Positions 33,114 to 41,786 of a DNA stretch of 64,000 nucleotides are shown one piece after another. The position numbers and the translations under genes were made by a program. Under the pieces are notes generated by a model. That model was not told the DNA's origin and did not search any database. It saw nothing but the letters and a program-made list of their open reading frames with translations. The DNA comes from Mucilaginibacter xinganensis. Its GTDB lineage: Bacteria; Bacteroidota; Bacteroidia; Sphingobacteriales; Sphingobacteriaceae. Where the stretch lies: positions 248,001 through 312,000 of the forward strand of contig NZ_CP022743.1 in assembly GCF_002257585.1 (NCBI RefSeq), in the 5' to 3' direction. Position 1 is the stretch's first letter. Each line of letters begins with the position of its first letter.

Positions 33114-35930
33114 ATGCCAAAAGACACTTCCATAAAATCCGTTTTAATTATTGGTTCAGGCCCTATTATTATAGGCCAGGCCTGCGAGTTTGATTACGCC
33201 GGTTCACAGGCGGCCCTCTCTTTAAAAGAGGAAGGGATAACCGTATCTATCATTAACAGCAACCCTGCTACCATAATGACAGACAAGGTTATAGCCGACC
33301 ATGTGTACCTGCTGCCCCTAACCAGCGACAGTATTGAAAAGATCTTAAAGGAACAGCAAATTGACGCCGTATTGCCAACTATGGGCGGCCAAACTGCGCT
33401 TAACCTTTGTATTGAGGTTGCCGAACGCGGCATCTGGGAAAAATACGGGGTTAAAATTGTAGGGGTTGATTTAGCTGCCATTGAGAAAACAGAGAACCGC
33501 GAGGCCTTTCGCCAGTTAATGGTGGATATTGGCGTTGGGGTGGCTACTTCAAAAATTGCCAACTCGTTTTTAGAAGGTAAAGAAGCTGCACAGCAAATCG
33601 GCTTCCCGCTGGTGATTCGCCCAAGCTATACGCTGGGGGGTAAAGGTGCCGGCTTTGTACATAAAAAAGAAGATTTTGACGCAGCGCTAAGCAAAGGCTT
33701 GCAGGCATCGCCAACCCACGAGGTATTGGTGGAACAGGCGGTAATAGGCTGGAAAGAATACGAGCTGGAGTTGCTGCGCGACAGTAACGATAACGTGATC
33801 ATCATTTGCTCTATCGAAAACTTCGACCCGATGGGCATCCACACCGGCGACTCGATCACCGTTGCCCCGGCAATGACCCTGAGCGACCGCTGCTACCAGG
33901 ATATGCGCAACCAGGCTATCCGCATGATGCGCGCCATTGGCAACTTTGCCGGCGGCTGTAACGTGCAGTTCTCGGTAAACCCCGCCGACGAAGCCATCAT
34001 CGCCATTGAAATTAACCCGCGGGTATCGCGCTCATCGGCCCTGGCATCAAAAGCTACCGGTTACCCTATCGCCAAAATAGCTGCAAAGCTGGCCATAGGT
34101 TACAACCTCGACGAAATAGAAAACCAGATCACCAAAACAACTTCGGCTTATTTTGAGCCAACGCTGGATTACGTGATCGTGAAGATCCCCCGCTGGAACT
34201 TTGATAAATTTAAAGGCGCCAACCGCGAGCTTGGCCTGCAGATGAAATCTGTTGGTGAGGTAATGGGCATTGGCCGCAGCTTTATTGAAGCCTTACAGAA
34301 GGCTTGCCAGAGTTTGGAGATCGGCCGCGCCGGTTTAGGGGCTGATGGTCGCCAAAGCCGCAACCTGGAAGAAATTATGCACAGCCTGGAGCATCCAAGC
34401 TGGGACAGGCTGTTCCACATTTATGATGCGCTGAGCCTGGGTGTACCTATTGAATCGGTAAGAAAAGTTACCAAAATAGACCGCTGGTTCCTGAACCAGA
34501 TAATGGAAGTGGTGAACCTGGAGAACGAACTCCGGAGATATTCATTGAATAACATCCCTGAAGATTTCTTCTTCCTGCTGAAACAAAAAGGATTTTCAGA
34601 TACGCAGATTGCCTACATATTGGGTAACGTTACCGAAGAGGATGTTTACCAGCGCAGGCAGGTATTGAACATTCGCCGGGTGTACAAAATGGTGGATACC
34701 TGCGCCGCAGAGTTCCCCGCAAAAACCCCTTACTACTACTCTACCTACGAGGGCGAGAACGAATCCATCGTATCAGATAAGAAAAAGATCATTGTATTAG
34801 GCTCGGGCCCTAACCGCATTGGTCAGGGTATTGAGTTTGATTACAGCTGCGTGCATGGCTTGCTTGCCGCAAAAGAATCGGGCTTTGAGGCCATCATGAT
34901 CAACTGTAACCCTGAAACCGTATCAACCGACTTTAACATGGCTGATAAGCTGTACTTTGAGCCGGTTTACTGGGAGCACGTGCGCGAGATCATCGAGCTG
35001 GAGAAACCTTACGGGGTAATTGTTCAGCTTGGCGGGCAAACTGCTTTAAAAATGGCGGAGAAAATGCACGAGCATGGCATCAGGATCATCGGCACCTCAT
35101 TTAACGATATGGATATTGCCGAAGACCGCGGCCGTTTCAGCGACCTGCTGAAAGAGCTTGACATCCCTTATCCAAAATACGGCGTGGCCGAAAGCGCCGA
35201 AGAGGCCCTTGAAGTGGCGCACCAAGTTGGATACCCGGTGTTGGTACGCCCAAGCTACGTGTTAGGCGGCCAGGGCATGAGTATTGTTATTAATGACGAG
35301 GACCTTGAAAAAGCGGTGGTTGGCCTGTTGAAAAACCTGCCCGGCAACCGTGTACTGATAGATCACTTTCTTGACCGCGCCGCCGAAGCAGAGTCTGACT
35401 CGATTAGCGATGGCGACGATGTGCACATTGTGGGCATTATGGAACATATAGAACCGGCCGGCATCCACTCGGGCGATTCATTTGCCGTACTGCCACCGTT
35501 CGATCTGTCGGACAATGTAATAGCGCAGATAGAAGAATACACCGTTAAAATAGCAAAAGCGCTTAATGTAATAGGCTTGCTGAACATCCAGTTTGCGGTT
35601 AAAAACGACAAGGTGTATGTGATAGAAGCTAACCCGCGCGCATCACGTACGGTACCTTTTATAGCCAAAGCTTACGATGTGCCTTACATCAACATTGCCG
35701 CCAAGGTAATGCTGGGCGTAAATAAATTAAAAGACTTTACCATTGAACGCAAATTATGGGGTTACGCCATAAAAGAACCTGTGTTCAGTTTTGATAAATT
35801 CCCGGAAGTAAATAAGGAGCTTGGCCCCGAAATGAAATCAACCGGCGAGGCTATCCGCTTTATACCCAACCTGCAGGACCCCTACTTCAGGCATCTTTAT
35901 AAAGAAAAATCAATGTACTTGAGCAGGTAG
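33114..35930 (+). CDS. carB: Carbamoyl-phosphate synthase large subunit
   Basis: Makes carbamoyl phosphate from bicarbonate, ATP and ammonia channelled from CarA, for pyrimidines and arginine. The 938-residue chain has both ATP-grasp halves: GSGPIIIGQACEFDYAGSQA near the N-terminus with RPSYTLGGKGAGFV, and GSGPNRIGQGIEFDYSC at about 562 with RPSYVLGGQGMSIV. It ends at the second ATP-grasp domain (RHLYKEKSMYLSR) and lacks the C-terminal methylglyoxal-synthase-like allosteric domain of about 130 residues present in E. coli CarB (1073 residues). No carA is in the window. A perfect 9-bp hairpin follows its stop. Confidence 0.95.
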   Translation: MPKDTSIKSVLIIGSGPIIIGQACEFDYAGSQAALSLKEEGITVSIINSNPATIMTDKVIADHVYLLPLTSDSIEKILKEQQIDAVLPTMGGQTALNLCIEVAERGIWEKYGVKIVGVDLAAIEKTENREAFRQLMVDIGVGVATSKIANSFLEGKEAAQQIGFPLVIRPSYTLGGKGAGFVHKKEDFDAALSKGLQASPTHEVLVEQAVIGWKEYELELLRDSNDNVIIICSIENFDPMGIHTGDSITVAPAMTLSDRCYQDMRNQAIRMMRAIGNFAGGCNVQFSVNPADEAIIAIEINPRVSRSSALASKATGYPIAKIAAKLAIGYNLDEIENQITKTTSAYFEPTLDYVIVKIPRWNFDKFKGANRELGLQMKSVGEVMGIGRSFIEALQKACQSLEIGRAGLGADGRQSRNLEEIMHSLEHPSWDRLFHIYDALSLGVPIESVRKVTKIDRWFLNQIMEVVNLENELRRYSLNNIPEDFFFLLKQKGFSDTQIAYILGNVTEEDVYQRRQVLNIRRVYKMVDTCAAEFPAKTPYYYSTYEGENESIVSDKKKIIVLGSGPNRIGQGIEFDYSCVHGLLAAKESGFEAIMINCNPETVSTDFNMADKLYFEPVYWEHVREIIELEKPYGVIVQLGGQTALKMAEKMHEHGIRIIGTSFNDMDIAEDRGRFSDLLKELDIPYPKYGVAESAEEALEVAHQVGYPVLVRPSYVLGGQGMSIVINDEDLEKAVVGLLKNLPGNRVLIDHFLDRAAEAESDSISDGDDVHIVGIMEHIEPAGIHSGDSFAVLPPFDLSDNVIAQIEEYTVKIAKALNVIGLLNIQFAVKNDKVYVIEANPRASRTVPFIAKAYDVPYINIAAKVMLGVNKLKDFTIERKLWGYAIKEPVFSFDKFPEVNKELGPEMKSTGEAIRFIPNLQDPYFRHLYKEKSMYLSR

Positions 35931-35957
35931 TATTAGTTTGTACTACCCGGTTAAAGT

Positions 35958-35984
35958 TTACCGGCGTTATTTTGGCGCCGGTAA
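35958..35984 (+). promoter_or_regulatory. Hairpin just before the start of the 35988 gene
   Basis: TTACCGGCG pairs perfectly with CGCCGGTAA around a 9-base loop, ending 3 bp before the ATG. There is no T-run, so it is not a classical terminator. It could end or stabilise carB mRNA, or block ribosome loading of the next gene. Confidence 0.5.
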
Positions 35985-35987
35985 GCT

Positions 35988-36704
35988 ATGGTTTCACTTA
36001 GTGAATTTGTTTTGAAAGTTAACTTTAAGAATAACCCCGTTATTAATTTAAATAATTTTGACGCCGGTGAAATTGATGATGTGCTGATGAAGATCCAGCG
36101 CTCATTTGATATCAGGTTTGAACACGATGACCTGGAACATGTTAAAACCTTTGGTGGCCTTTGCGATGCCGTTGTTAAAAAGCTTAAGCTCAAAAACACG
36201 GAAGCCTGCAGCACGCAGCATGCATTTTACATGCTCCGGAATGCGATAAATACCACCATAGCTGCCGACAAAGGAATGATAAAGCCACAAACCCGGCTTG
36301 ACGAGATCTTTCCCCGCGATACGCGTTTACAGGTTATTGACGAAATTGAAAAGGAACTGGGCTTTAAAATAAACCTGCTGAAGCCCAAAGGTTCGGTAGT
36401 TTTTATTTTTTCGCTGATTCTTGGCGCTGCGGTTATCGGTTTATTCTTTTGGCCCACAATTAGCGGTGCGGGGATTGTGCTTTCGCTGGCCGGATTGATC
36501 CTTGCAGGTAAGTTTGGCAAAGAGATGCCCGTAAAAACCCTGGGCGACCTGGCCGAAAAAATCTCGAAAGAGCATTACCGCAACTGCCGCCGCAATGCCG
36601 CAACGGTAAACCGCGCCGAAGTTGCCGAAAAGATAAAAGGCTATTTCAGCCGCGACTTTTTTTTGGAACCATCGGTAGTAACGCGCCATTCAAGGCTTAA
36701 TTAA
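35988..36704 (+). CDS. Unknown membrane protein with an acyl-carrier-like pattern
   Basis: A 238-residue protein that I cannot name. Residues 24-70 (GEIDDVLMKIQRSFDIRFEHDDLEHVKTFGGLCDAVV in parts) read like a small helical carrier-protein-type domain, and residues 100-128 (DEIFPRDTRLQVIDEIEKELGF) partly repeat it. Two membrane segments lie at about 135-151 and 155-172. The last part (KTLGDLAEKISKEH) again has an acyl-carrier-like helix. There is no signal peptide and no DSL serine motif, so phosphopantetheine loading is not indicated. It lies 57 bp after carB and may be cotranscribed despite the hairpin. Confidence 0.65.
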   Translation: MVSLSEFVLKVNFKNNPVINLNNFDAGEIDDVLMKIQRSFDIRFEHDDLEHVKTFGGLCDAVVKKLKLKNTEACSTQHAFYMLRNAINTTIAADKGMIKPQTRLDEIFPRDTRLQVIDEIEKELGFKINLLKPKGSVVFIFSLILGAAVIGLFFWPTISGAGIVLSLAGLILAGKFGKEMPVKTLGDLAEKISKEHYRNCRRNAATVNRAEVAEKIKGYFSRDFFLEPSVVTRHSRLN

Positions 36705-36759
36705 GCGCCTCACAGGGTTTAATAAGCTTGTTGACGAAAATTGATCAGCCGAAGGTTTG

Positions 36760-37221
36760 TTACTGCACCATCAATCCCTTTACCTCGAAGGTAAGCTTGT
36801 GTTTGGCATCCGCATTAACGCTGTGCTGTTTTTTGCCTATAGCGGTATCGCCGGCAAGGTGCTGCATGTCATCGGCTATAAACTGTTTGGCAGCCACCCC
36901 CTCGGCAATAATATACTTGCCTTTTAATGCCCGGGGGATGGTAACGTCATAGTTTTTAAAATGCGCCGCTATCACTTTTCCATTTCCGGCATCAATGGTG
37001 AACCAGCCGCCCTTTTGTTTGGTAACGTTTAGCACCCGCCCTTTTACCGTGGTGCTGATCCGGGTTTTTATGCCCATAAACGCTTCCAGTTTAGTGGCCT
37101 GCTGTGTGGTGGTGGTATCCGGCTTTGCGCCGTAAATCATGCCGTGGGGCAATGCTTTGTGCTTTTGTGCAAATACCGATAAAGAGAATAATAGGCCGAA
37201 AGTTAGGGGTAACGCTTTCAT
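36760..37221 (-). CDS. DUF4920-domain periplasmic protein
   Basis: From the ATG at 37221 the protein has 153 residues with signal peptide MKALPLTFGLLFSLSVFAQ. Residues 50-110 match DUF4920: ISTTVKGRVLNVTKQKGGWFTIDAGNGKV (in parts), FKNYDVTIPRALKGKYIIAEG and VAAKQF. In many relatives the turn reads KGCW with a cysteine; here it is KGGW. The function of DUF4920 is unknown. It stands alone, upstream of the psd terminator and convergent with the carB-side gene. Confidence 0.8.
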   Translation of the reverse strand: MKALPLTFGLLFSLSVFAQKHKALPHGMIYGAKPDTTTTQQATKLEAFMGIKTRISTTVKGRVLNVTKQKGGWFTIDAGNGKVIAAHFKNYDVTIPRALKGKYIIAEGVAAKQFIADDMQHLAGDTAIGKKQHSVNADAKHKLTFEVKGLMVQ

Positions 37222-37325
37222 AACAGATGATGGTTGGTGTATCAGCACAACAATAAATACCGCTCCTGGTTTTATTATTTATCCGCCGTAATCTCCAACC
37301 ATTACCTTACCAAACAGAACTGCAG

Positions 37326-37366
37326 AAAAAAAGGCTCAACAGCAACAAAGTTGTTAAGCCTTTTTT
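37326..37366 (-). terminator. Terminator of the CPBP-cdsA-psd operon
   Basis: AAAAAAGGCT and AGCCTTTTTT form a stem extended by AACA/TGTT inside, with A- and T-runs on both sides. It lies 14 bp after the psd stop codon on the minus strand. Confidence 0.75.
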
Positions 37367-37379
37367 AATAAGATTATAC

Positions 37380-38156
37380 TTATTTCTTTATGGTGTTTTT
37401 AACCGGGCGGGCGGCTTTTACTTTTTCAAAAGCATCGTCAGCTTCGCTTGTTGCGGCTTCTTTGGCAGCGGTTGTTTTAACGGCAGCGGGTTTGTCGGCC
37501 AACTCGGCCAGGATGGTTTTTCCGCCTTTTACTACCTGCCCAAGTTCCACTTTAATCTCGGTGCCAAGCGGTAAAAATACGTCAACCCGCGATCCGAACT
37601 TAATAAAGCCGAACTGCTCGCCCTGTTCAACTACATCGCCTTCTTTTACATACCATACAATCCGGCGTGCAAGTGCGCCTGCTATCTGGCGGAACAATAC
37701 AATTACCCCCGCCTTGTTTTCAATGGCAATGGTGGTACGCTCGTTTTCTGTTGATGATTTGGGGTGCCAGGCCACCAGGTATTTGCCCGGGTTATATTTA
37801 AAATACTTTACCACTCCGGCAATAGGGTTACGGTTAATATGCACATTTATCGGCGACATAAAAACCGAAAGCTGGATGCGCCTGTCTTTCAAAAACTCGG
37901 TTTCTTCGGTTTCTTCAATTACTACAACCTTGCCGTCTGCCGGGCAAAGCACATATTTGTCATGCGCATCAATAGTGATCTTCGGACTGCGAAAAAACTG
38001 CACGATGGTTACAAAAAGAAAAAACGAAAGGATATATACGATCCATTTCAATACATGTGCCTCCGGAAAGTAAAAGGATACCAGGAAATTCAATACAAAT
38101 ATGAACAGGATACAAATGGCTAAGGAAGTATATCCTTCTTTATGAAAAGTCATCAT
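37380..38156 (-). CDS. psd: Phosphatidylserine decarboxylase
   Basis: A 258-residue short-type Psd that turns phosphatidylserine into phosphatidylethanolamine. The start at 38156 (MMTFHKEGYTSLAI) is preferred; a longer reading from 38246 overlaps cdsA by far. Two membrane segments lie at about 10-26 and 33-50. The catalytic core has CPADGKVVVIEE, QLSVFMSPINVHINRNP and the FGSRVD motif in which the Gly-Ser bond is self-cleaved to make the pyruvoyl group. The C-terminal 35 residues are Lys/Ala-rich. It follows cdsA in the same operon by 28 bp; CdsA supplies CDP-diacylglycerol to the same pathway. The phosphatidylserine synthase gene is not in the window. Confidence 0.92.
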   Translation of the reverse strand: MMTFHKEGYTSLAICILFIFVLNFLVSFYFPEAHVLKWIVYILSFFLFVTIVQFFRSPKITIDAHDKYVLCPADGKVVVIEETEETEFLKDRRIQLSVFMSPINVHINRNPIAGVVKYFKYNPGKYLVAWHPKSSTENERTTIAIENKAGVIVLFRQIAGALARRIVWYVKEGDVVEQGEQFGFIKFGSRVDVFLPLGTEIKVELGQVVKGGKTILAELADKPAAVKTTAAKEAATSEADDAFEKVKAARPVKNTIKK

Positions 38157-38184
38157 TGGGGTAAACGTGTTGTTTGTTACAAAA

Positions 38185-38988
38185 TTAGATAAAAAACAGG
38201 TATAAAAAGGCAAATACCAGCGGCGCTGCGAGTAAAAGTCCGTCAAAGCGGTCTAAAAGTCCGCCGTGGCCGGGTAAAATGCTGCCGGAATCTTTGATAT
38301 TGATGCTGCGTTTAAGCATGGATTCAACCAAATCGCCAAAGGTGCCCACCAGGCTGATATACAGCGCCATGGAAGCCCACTGCAGCCAGTGCACATCCGT
38401 AAAATAATGCGAAAGGATAGTAGCTGTGCCTACAGTAAGCAGCACGCCGCCAATAAACCCTTCCCATGTTTTTTTAGGCGAATGTCTTTCAAAAAGTTTA
38501 TGCTTTCCTAAAAACCTGCCCGAAAGGTAAGCACCGGTATCATTGGTCCATAGCATCAGCAAAAACGCAAGCGGGAAATGAAAATTAAAACTACCATTAA
38601 CAAATGCCAGCGCATGGAAAAAGCTGAAAGGTACAACAGTGAATATGATGCCTAAAAAGGTAAATGCAATATTGGTAAACGGCGCGGGCGATGGCTTGTA
38701 CAGTTCCTGTATAAAAATAAGCGCCATGCTAAAGGTGAGCAACACCAACAGGAAACGGGCCTCGCTGGTATAATACTGCAGCGCGACAAACACAAAAACC
38801 AGCACCCCGTTAAGCATCCCGGCTTGCATATTGGGCCTTACCCCGCTTTGGCCTATCAGCTTATAAAATTCATGCAGGCATAAAATACTAACCAGCAGGT
38901 AAAATGCGCTGAATACGTAACGGCCGCACAAAACCGAAGCCAGCATAACAACAACAAAAAAGAACCCGGTTATAGCGCGTGTTTTCAT
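38185..38988 (-). CDS. cdsA: Phosphatidate cytidylyltransferase
   Basis: A 267-residue integral membrane enzyme that makes CDP-diacylglycerol from phosphatidate and CTP. It is hydrophobic throughout (about seven or eight segments) and ends with the CdsA signature: GTFGDLVESMLKRSINIKDSG followed by PGHGGLLDRFDG (about 221-253). The starting ATG overlaps the upstream DUF2007 gene's TGA by four bases (ATGA), so translation is probably coupled. Confidence 0.93.
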   Translation of the reverse strand: MKTRAITGFFFVVVMLASVLCGRYVFSAFYLLVSILCLHEFYKLIGQSGVRPNMQAGMLNGVLVFVFVALQYYTSEARFLLVLLTFSMALIFIQELYKPSPAPFTNIAFTFLGIIFTVVPFSFFHALAFVNGSFNFHFPLAFLLMLWTNDTGAYLSGRFLGKHKLFERHSPKKTWEGFIGGVLLTVGTATILSHYFTDVHWLQWASMALYISLVGTFGDLVESMLKRSINIKDSGSILPGHGGLLDRFDGLLLAAPLVFAFLYLFFI

Positions 38989-39197
38989 AAAATAATTTGA
39001 TTCAGAATTAGGATTTCAATGGCATCACTAAAGTTGCTTTGGTGCACATACACTTCAATATTGCCAAAGGTGCGGTGTGACGAGTCCTGCTTGTTTAATA
39101 ATACGGTTTCTATGTCTTGCCCGGCAAGTGCCTGTTTCACCATTTCTGATTGATAATAATTTGTGGAAGTATATATTTTCACCCAGTTCTTCTCCAT
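38985..39197 (-). CDS. DUF2007-domain small protein
   Basis: A 70-residue protein, MEKNWVKIYTSTNYYQSEMV from the ATG at 39197. The pattern KIYTS...A..VK..L...IE.VLLN (with YYQSEMVKQAL) is the putative signal-transducing DUF2007 family, fold similar to PII-like domains, function unknown. Its start overlaps the stop of the CPBP protease gene (TGATG) and its stop overlaps the cdsA start (ATGA), so it is wedged into a tightly coupled operon with membrane genes; co-regulation with phospholipid synthesis is an inference. Confidence 0.8.
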   Translation of the reverse strand: MEKNWVKIYTSTNYYQSEMVKQALAGQDIETVLLNKQDSSHRTFGNIEVYVHQSNFSDAIEILILNQIIL

Positions 39198-40132
39198 CAG
39201 TAAACTGGTATTTGATCTTTTGCGGCGGCTATCTTTCTGTAAATAAAAAGCAAAGCTATAACAATTACAAAACTTATGGCGTACCACAGGTTGTTAAAAA
39301 GGTGCTGATCGTTTGGGTCGCCGTTAATTATTTTTTTCTGAAAAAGATAGGTAACAATAACAATAGTGCCGTTATTTATAAAATGAGCCCAAACACCGGT
39401 CCAGATGCTGCCGCTCCAGGCTACAAAATATCCGAAGAAAACACCAAGCAGCAGGCGGGGTAAAAATCCAAAAAACTCCATGTGAAAAGCGCTGAACAAA
39501 ATAGCGGTGATCCATACCGCGGCATGTGTGTTGCGTGTCCAGCGCACAAAAATGGTTTGGATCACCCCGCGGAACATAAACTCCTCGGCAATTGCGGTTA
39601 GCAGGCCAACCATCAGCACATTTACAATCACGTCCCAGATGTTGTTCATCTTCAGTATGGCTTCCATCACCTTTTGGGCACTGTCTTCGCTTTCGCGCAT
39701 CCACTTTAACCAGGGCGGCAGCACCATTTTTTGGTTGATATTTGACAACAGTTCAATCAACGGGTTGGATAAGAACATGAGGGCGAAAATGATCACCATC
39801 AGTGCCCACGGAAAACTAAAATCAGTCTTGATATAATAACGCGGCTGGTTGGTTAAAAGCCAGGCAAACACAACCGGCGCGGCAAATATGGGGATGGTGG
39901 TGCCTGTTATCTGCAATATCCATAACGCAGGGGCAAAATGCGGAGCCGTAACCGATAAGGTACTGATGGCCATTAACGTTTTTAAACCATACACCGCCGT
40001 TACAATTCCAATACCTATTACATTTCCGATAAATAACATGATTAAAAAAACCAAGATAAAAATCAGAAACTGCGCTGCAGGATACAGTTCATTGTCATTA
40101 TTAGTTAACCATTTATATGGAATTATTATCAT
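39197..40132 (-). CDS. CPBP-family intramembrane metalloprotease
   Basis: A 311-residue polytopic protein from the ATG at 40132 (MIIIPYKWLTNNDNELYPAAQ). An upstream reading to 40378 would overlap dusB and is rejected. Eight or so hydrophobic segments; the CPBP/Abi motifs are AIAEEFMFRGVIQTIF (EExxxR at about 216-231), FSAFHMEF with a second-metal-site His, and a late FINNG with a His-containing WAHFINNGT. Members cleave membrane-bound substrates, e.g. prenyl proteases and stress or bacteriocin-immunity proteins. It is the first gene of the operon CPBP, DUF2007, cdsA, psd. Confidence 0.88.
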   Translation of the reverse strand: MIIIPYKWLTNNDNELYPAAQFLIFILVFLIMLFIGNVIGIGIVTAVYGLKTLMAISTLSVTAPHFAPALWILQITGTTIPIFAAPVVFAWLLTNQPRYYIKTDFSFPWALMVIIFALMFLSNPLIELLSNINQKMVLPPWLKWMRESEDSAQKVMEAILKMNNIWDVIVNVLMVGLLTAIAEEFMFRGVIQTIFVRWTRNTHAAVWITAILFSAFHMEFFGFLPRLLLGVFFGYFVAWSGSIWTGVWAHFINNGTIVIVTYLFQKKIINGDPNDQHLFNNLWYAISFVIVIALLFIYRKIAAAKDQIPVY

Positions 40133-40147
40133 CCGGCTTAAAATACG

Positions 40148-40155
40148 TATTTTTG
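40148..40155 (+). promoter_or_regulatory. Minus-7 box of dusB
   Basis: TATTTTTG matches TAnnTTTG, 14 bp before the dusB ATG. No TTG at the standard distance. Confidence 0.4.
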
Positions 40156-40169
40156 CACGAAGATAACTG

Positions 40170-41180
40170 ATGTCTGTACAAATAGGAAATATTGATTTAG
40201 GTGAATTTCCGCTTTTGCTGGCGCCGATGGAAGATGTGAGCGACCCTCCCTTCCGGTACGTGTGTAAGCAAAATGGGGCGGATATGATGTACACCGAATT
40301 TATCTCATCAGAGGGACTAATTCGTGATGCGGCAAAAAGCCGGCAAAAACTCGATATTTTTGAGTATGAGCGCCCCATTGGGATCCAGATCTTCGGCAGT
40401 GATATTGATCACATGCGCGAGGCTACCGAGATTGCTACCCTTGCCAAACCCGACCTGATGGACATCAACTATGGCTGCCCGGTAAAGCAGGTGGCCTGCC
40501 GCGGTGCAGGCGCAAGCCTGCTGCAGGATATTGATAAAATGGTGGCCATGACCAAGGCCGTGGTTGAAGCAACGCACCTGCCGGTAACCGTTAAAACCCG
40601 GCTGGGCTGGGATGACAATACAAAAAATGTTTACGAAGTTGCCGAACGGTTACAGGATGTAGGCATAAAAGCATTAACTATTCACGGCCGCACCCGTTCA
40701 CAAATGTATAAGGGCGTTGCCGACTGGACCCTGATCCGCGAGATCAAAAAGAACCCCAGGATAAAAATTCCCATTTTTGGGAATGGTGATATTGATTCTC
40801 CTGAAAAGGCGGCCGAATGGCGGATGGAATTTGGCGTGGATGGAATGATGATTGGCCGCGCGGCAATCGGTTACCCCTGGATCTTCCGCGAGATAAAGCA
40901 CTACTTTAAAACCGGCGAATACCTGGATAAGCCCACCATTGCCGAGCGGATAGACGCCTGCAGCACCCACCTGCAAAAGTCCATCGAATGGAAAGGCCCT
41001 AAAACCGGGATCTTTGAAATGCGCAGGCATTACAGCAATTATTTTAAAGGAATTGAAAACTTTAAAGAATACCGCATGCGCCTGGTTACAGCAGGAACAC
41101 TGGAAGAGGTGACGGAGATATTGGAAGAAGTTAGCCAAAACCCGCGCTACGCCGCGTTTGAGGACGAAGTACGGTACTGA
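40170..41180 (+). CDS. dusB: tRNA-dihydrouridine synthase
   Basis: A 336-residue FMN-dependent TIM-barrel enzyme that reduces uridines in the tRNA D-loop. The start MSVQIGNIDLGEFPLLLAPM leads into the barrel; the catalytic motif GCPVKQVACRGAGASLL (about 107-123) holds the active-site Cys, and VKTRLGW, TIHGRTRSQMY and GNGDIDSPEKA bind FMN and tRNA. The C-terminal helical domain contains FEMRRHYSNYFKG. Family is clear; DusB among the Dus subfamilies is the likely assignment. Confidence 0.93.
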   Translation: MSVQIGNIDLGEFPLLLAPMEDVSDPPFRYVCKQNGADMMYTEFISSEGLIRDAAKSRQKLDIFEYERPIGIQIFGSDIDHMREATEIATLAKPDLMDINYGCPVKQVACRGAGASLLQDIDKMVAMTKAVVEATHLPVTVKTRLGWDDNTKNVYEVAERLQDVGIKALTIHGRTRSQMYKGVADWTLIREIKKNPRIKIPIFGNGDIDSPEKAAEWRMEFGVDGMMIGRAAIGYPWIFREIKHYFKTGEYLDKPTIAERIDACSTHLQKSIEWKGPKTGIFEMRRHYSNYFKGIENFKEYRMRLVTAGTLEEVTEILEEVSQNPRYAAFEDEVRY

Positions 41181-41282
41181 AAGGCTATCCCCGCCATTTC
41201 GCCCTGTGCTCCATTTATCCCTTATATTTCATAAACAATTGGTCAATAGCATGTAACATAAAAAAAAAGTTTCAAATATGGC

Positions 41283-41311
41283 TTGATATTTGACCGGATA
41301 ATATATATTTG
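41283..41311 (+). promoter_or_regulatory. Promoter of apaG, TTG-N18-TATATTTG
   Basis: TTG at 41283-41285 and TATATTTG at 41304-41311 are separated by 18 bp, close to the Bacteroidota minus-33/minus-7 spacing. The ATG is 20 bp further on. Confidence 0.55.
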
Positions 41312-41331
41312 AATTCAAAGAAACTTAGGAT

Positions 41332-41718
41332 ATGGTTACCACTATTACAGACGGCGTTAAAGTTTCAGTAGAGACCATCTATCAGCCCGAATATTCAAAC
41401 CCTGCAAATGATCACTTTATGTTCGCTTATAAGGTAAAGATAGAGAACATGGGTACTTATGCAGTAAGGTTGTTAGGCAGGCATTGGTATATTTTTGACT
41501 CAAACGGCGCAAAGCGCGAAGTTGAAGGCGAAGGAGTGGTTGGCCAGCAGCCGGTAATTGAACCCGGCCAGGTGCATGAATATGTTTCGGGCTGCAACTT
41601 AAAGACTGACATGGGCAGCATGAAAGGCGAGTACCAGATGTCGCGCTTAATGGATGATCAATTGTTTAATGTGCAGATCCCTGAATTTTACCTTATAGCC
41701 CCATACAGAATGAATTAA
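41332..41718 (+). CDS. apaG: ApaG-domain protein (Co2+/Mg2+ efflux-associated)
   Basis: A 128-residue FN3-like beta-sandwich protein. The motif AYKVKIENMGTYAVRLLGRHWYI (in parts), REVEGEGVVGQQPVIEPGQ and YVSGCNLKTDMGSMKGEYQM are the conserved ApaG core, including the diphosphate-binding-type GxGxxG loop. ApaG is linked genetically with diadenosine tetraphosphate and cobalt/magnesium tolerance; the biochemical role is unclear. Monocistronic between a good promoter and a strong terminator. Confidence 0.93.
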   Translation: MVTTITDGVKVSVETIYQPEYSNPANDHFMFAYKVKIENMGTYAVRLLGRHWYIFDSNGAKREVEGEGVVGQQPVIEPGQVHEYVSGCNLKTDMGSMKGEYQMSRLMDDQLFNVQIPEFYLIAPYRMN

Positions 41719-41736
41719 TGTAATCAAAAGATATAG

Positions 41737-41774
41737 AATAAAAACCCCGGCTATAAACAGCCGGGGTTTTTATT
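41737..41774. terminator. Perfect 16-bp bidirectional terminator
   Basis: AATAAAAACCCCGGCT and AGCCGGGGTTTTTATT are exact complements around ATAAAC. It lies between apaG (+) and the YXWGXW gene (-), whose stop is at 41787, so it probably serves both. Confidence 0.93.
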
Positions 41775-41786
41775 TGTCCCCTGTTT

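Noticed and set aside
38157..38246. Longer N-terminus for psd
   Set aside because: It would overlap the end of cdsA and adds no recognisable sequence; the ATG at 38156 is the usual start.
40133..40378. Longer N-terminus for the CPBP protease
   Set aside because: It would overlap dusB by over 200 bp and lacks similarity; the ATG at 40132 gives the usual membrane start.
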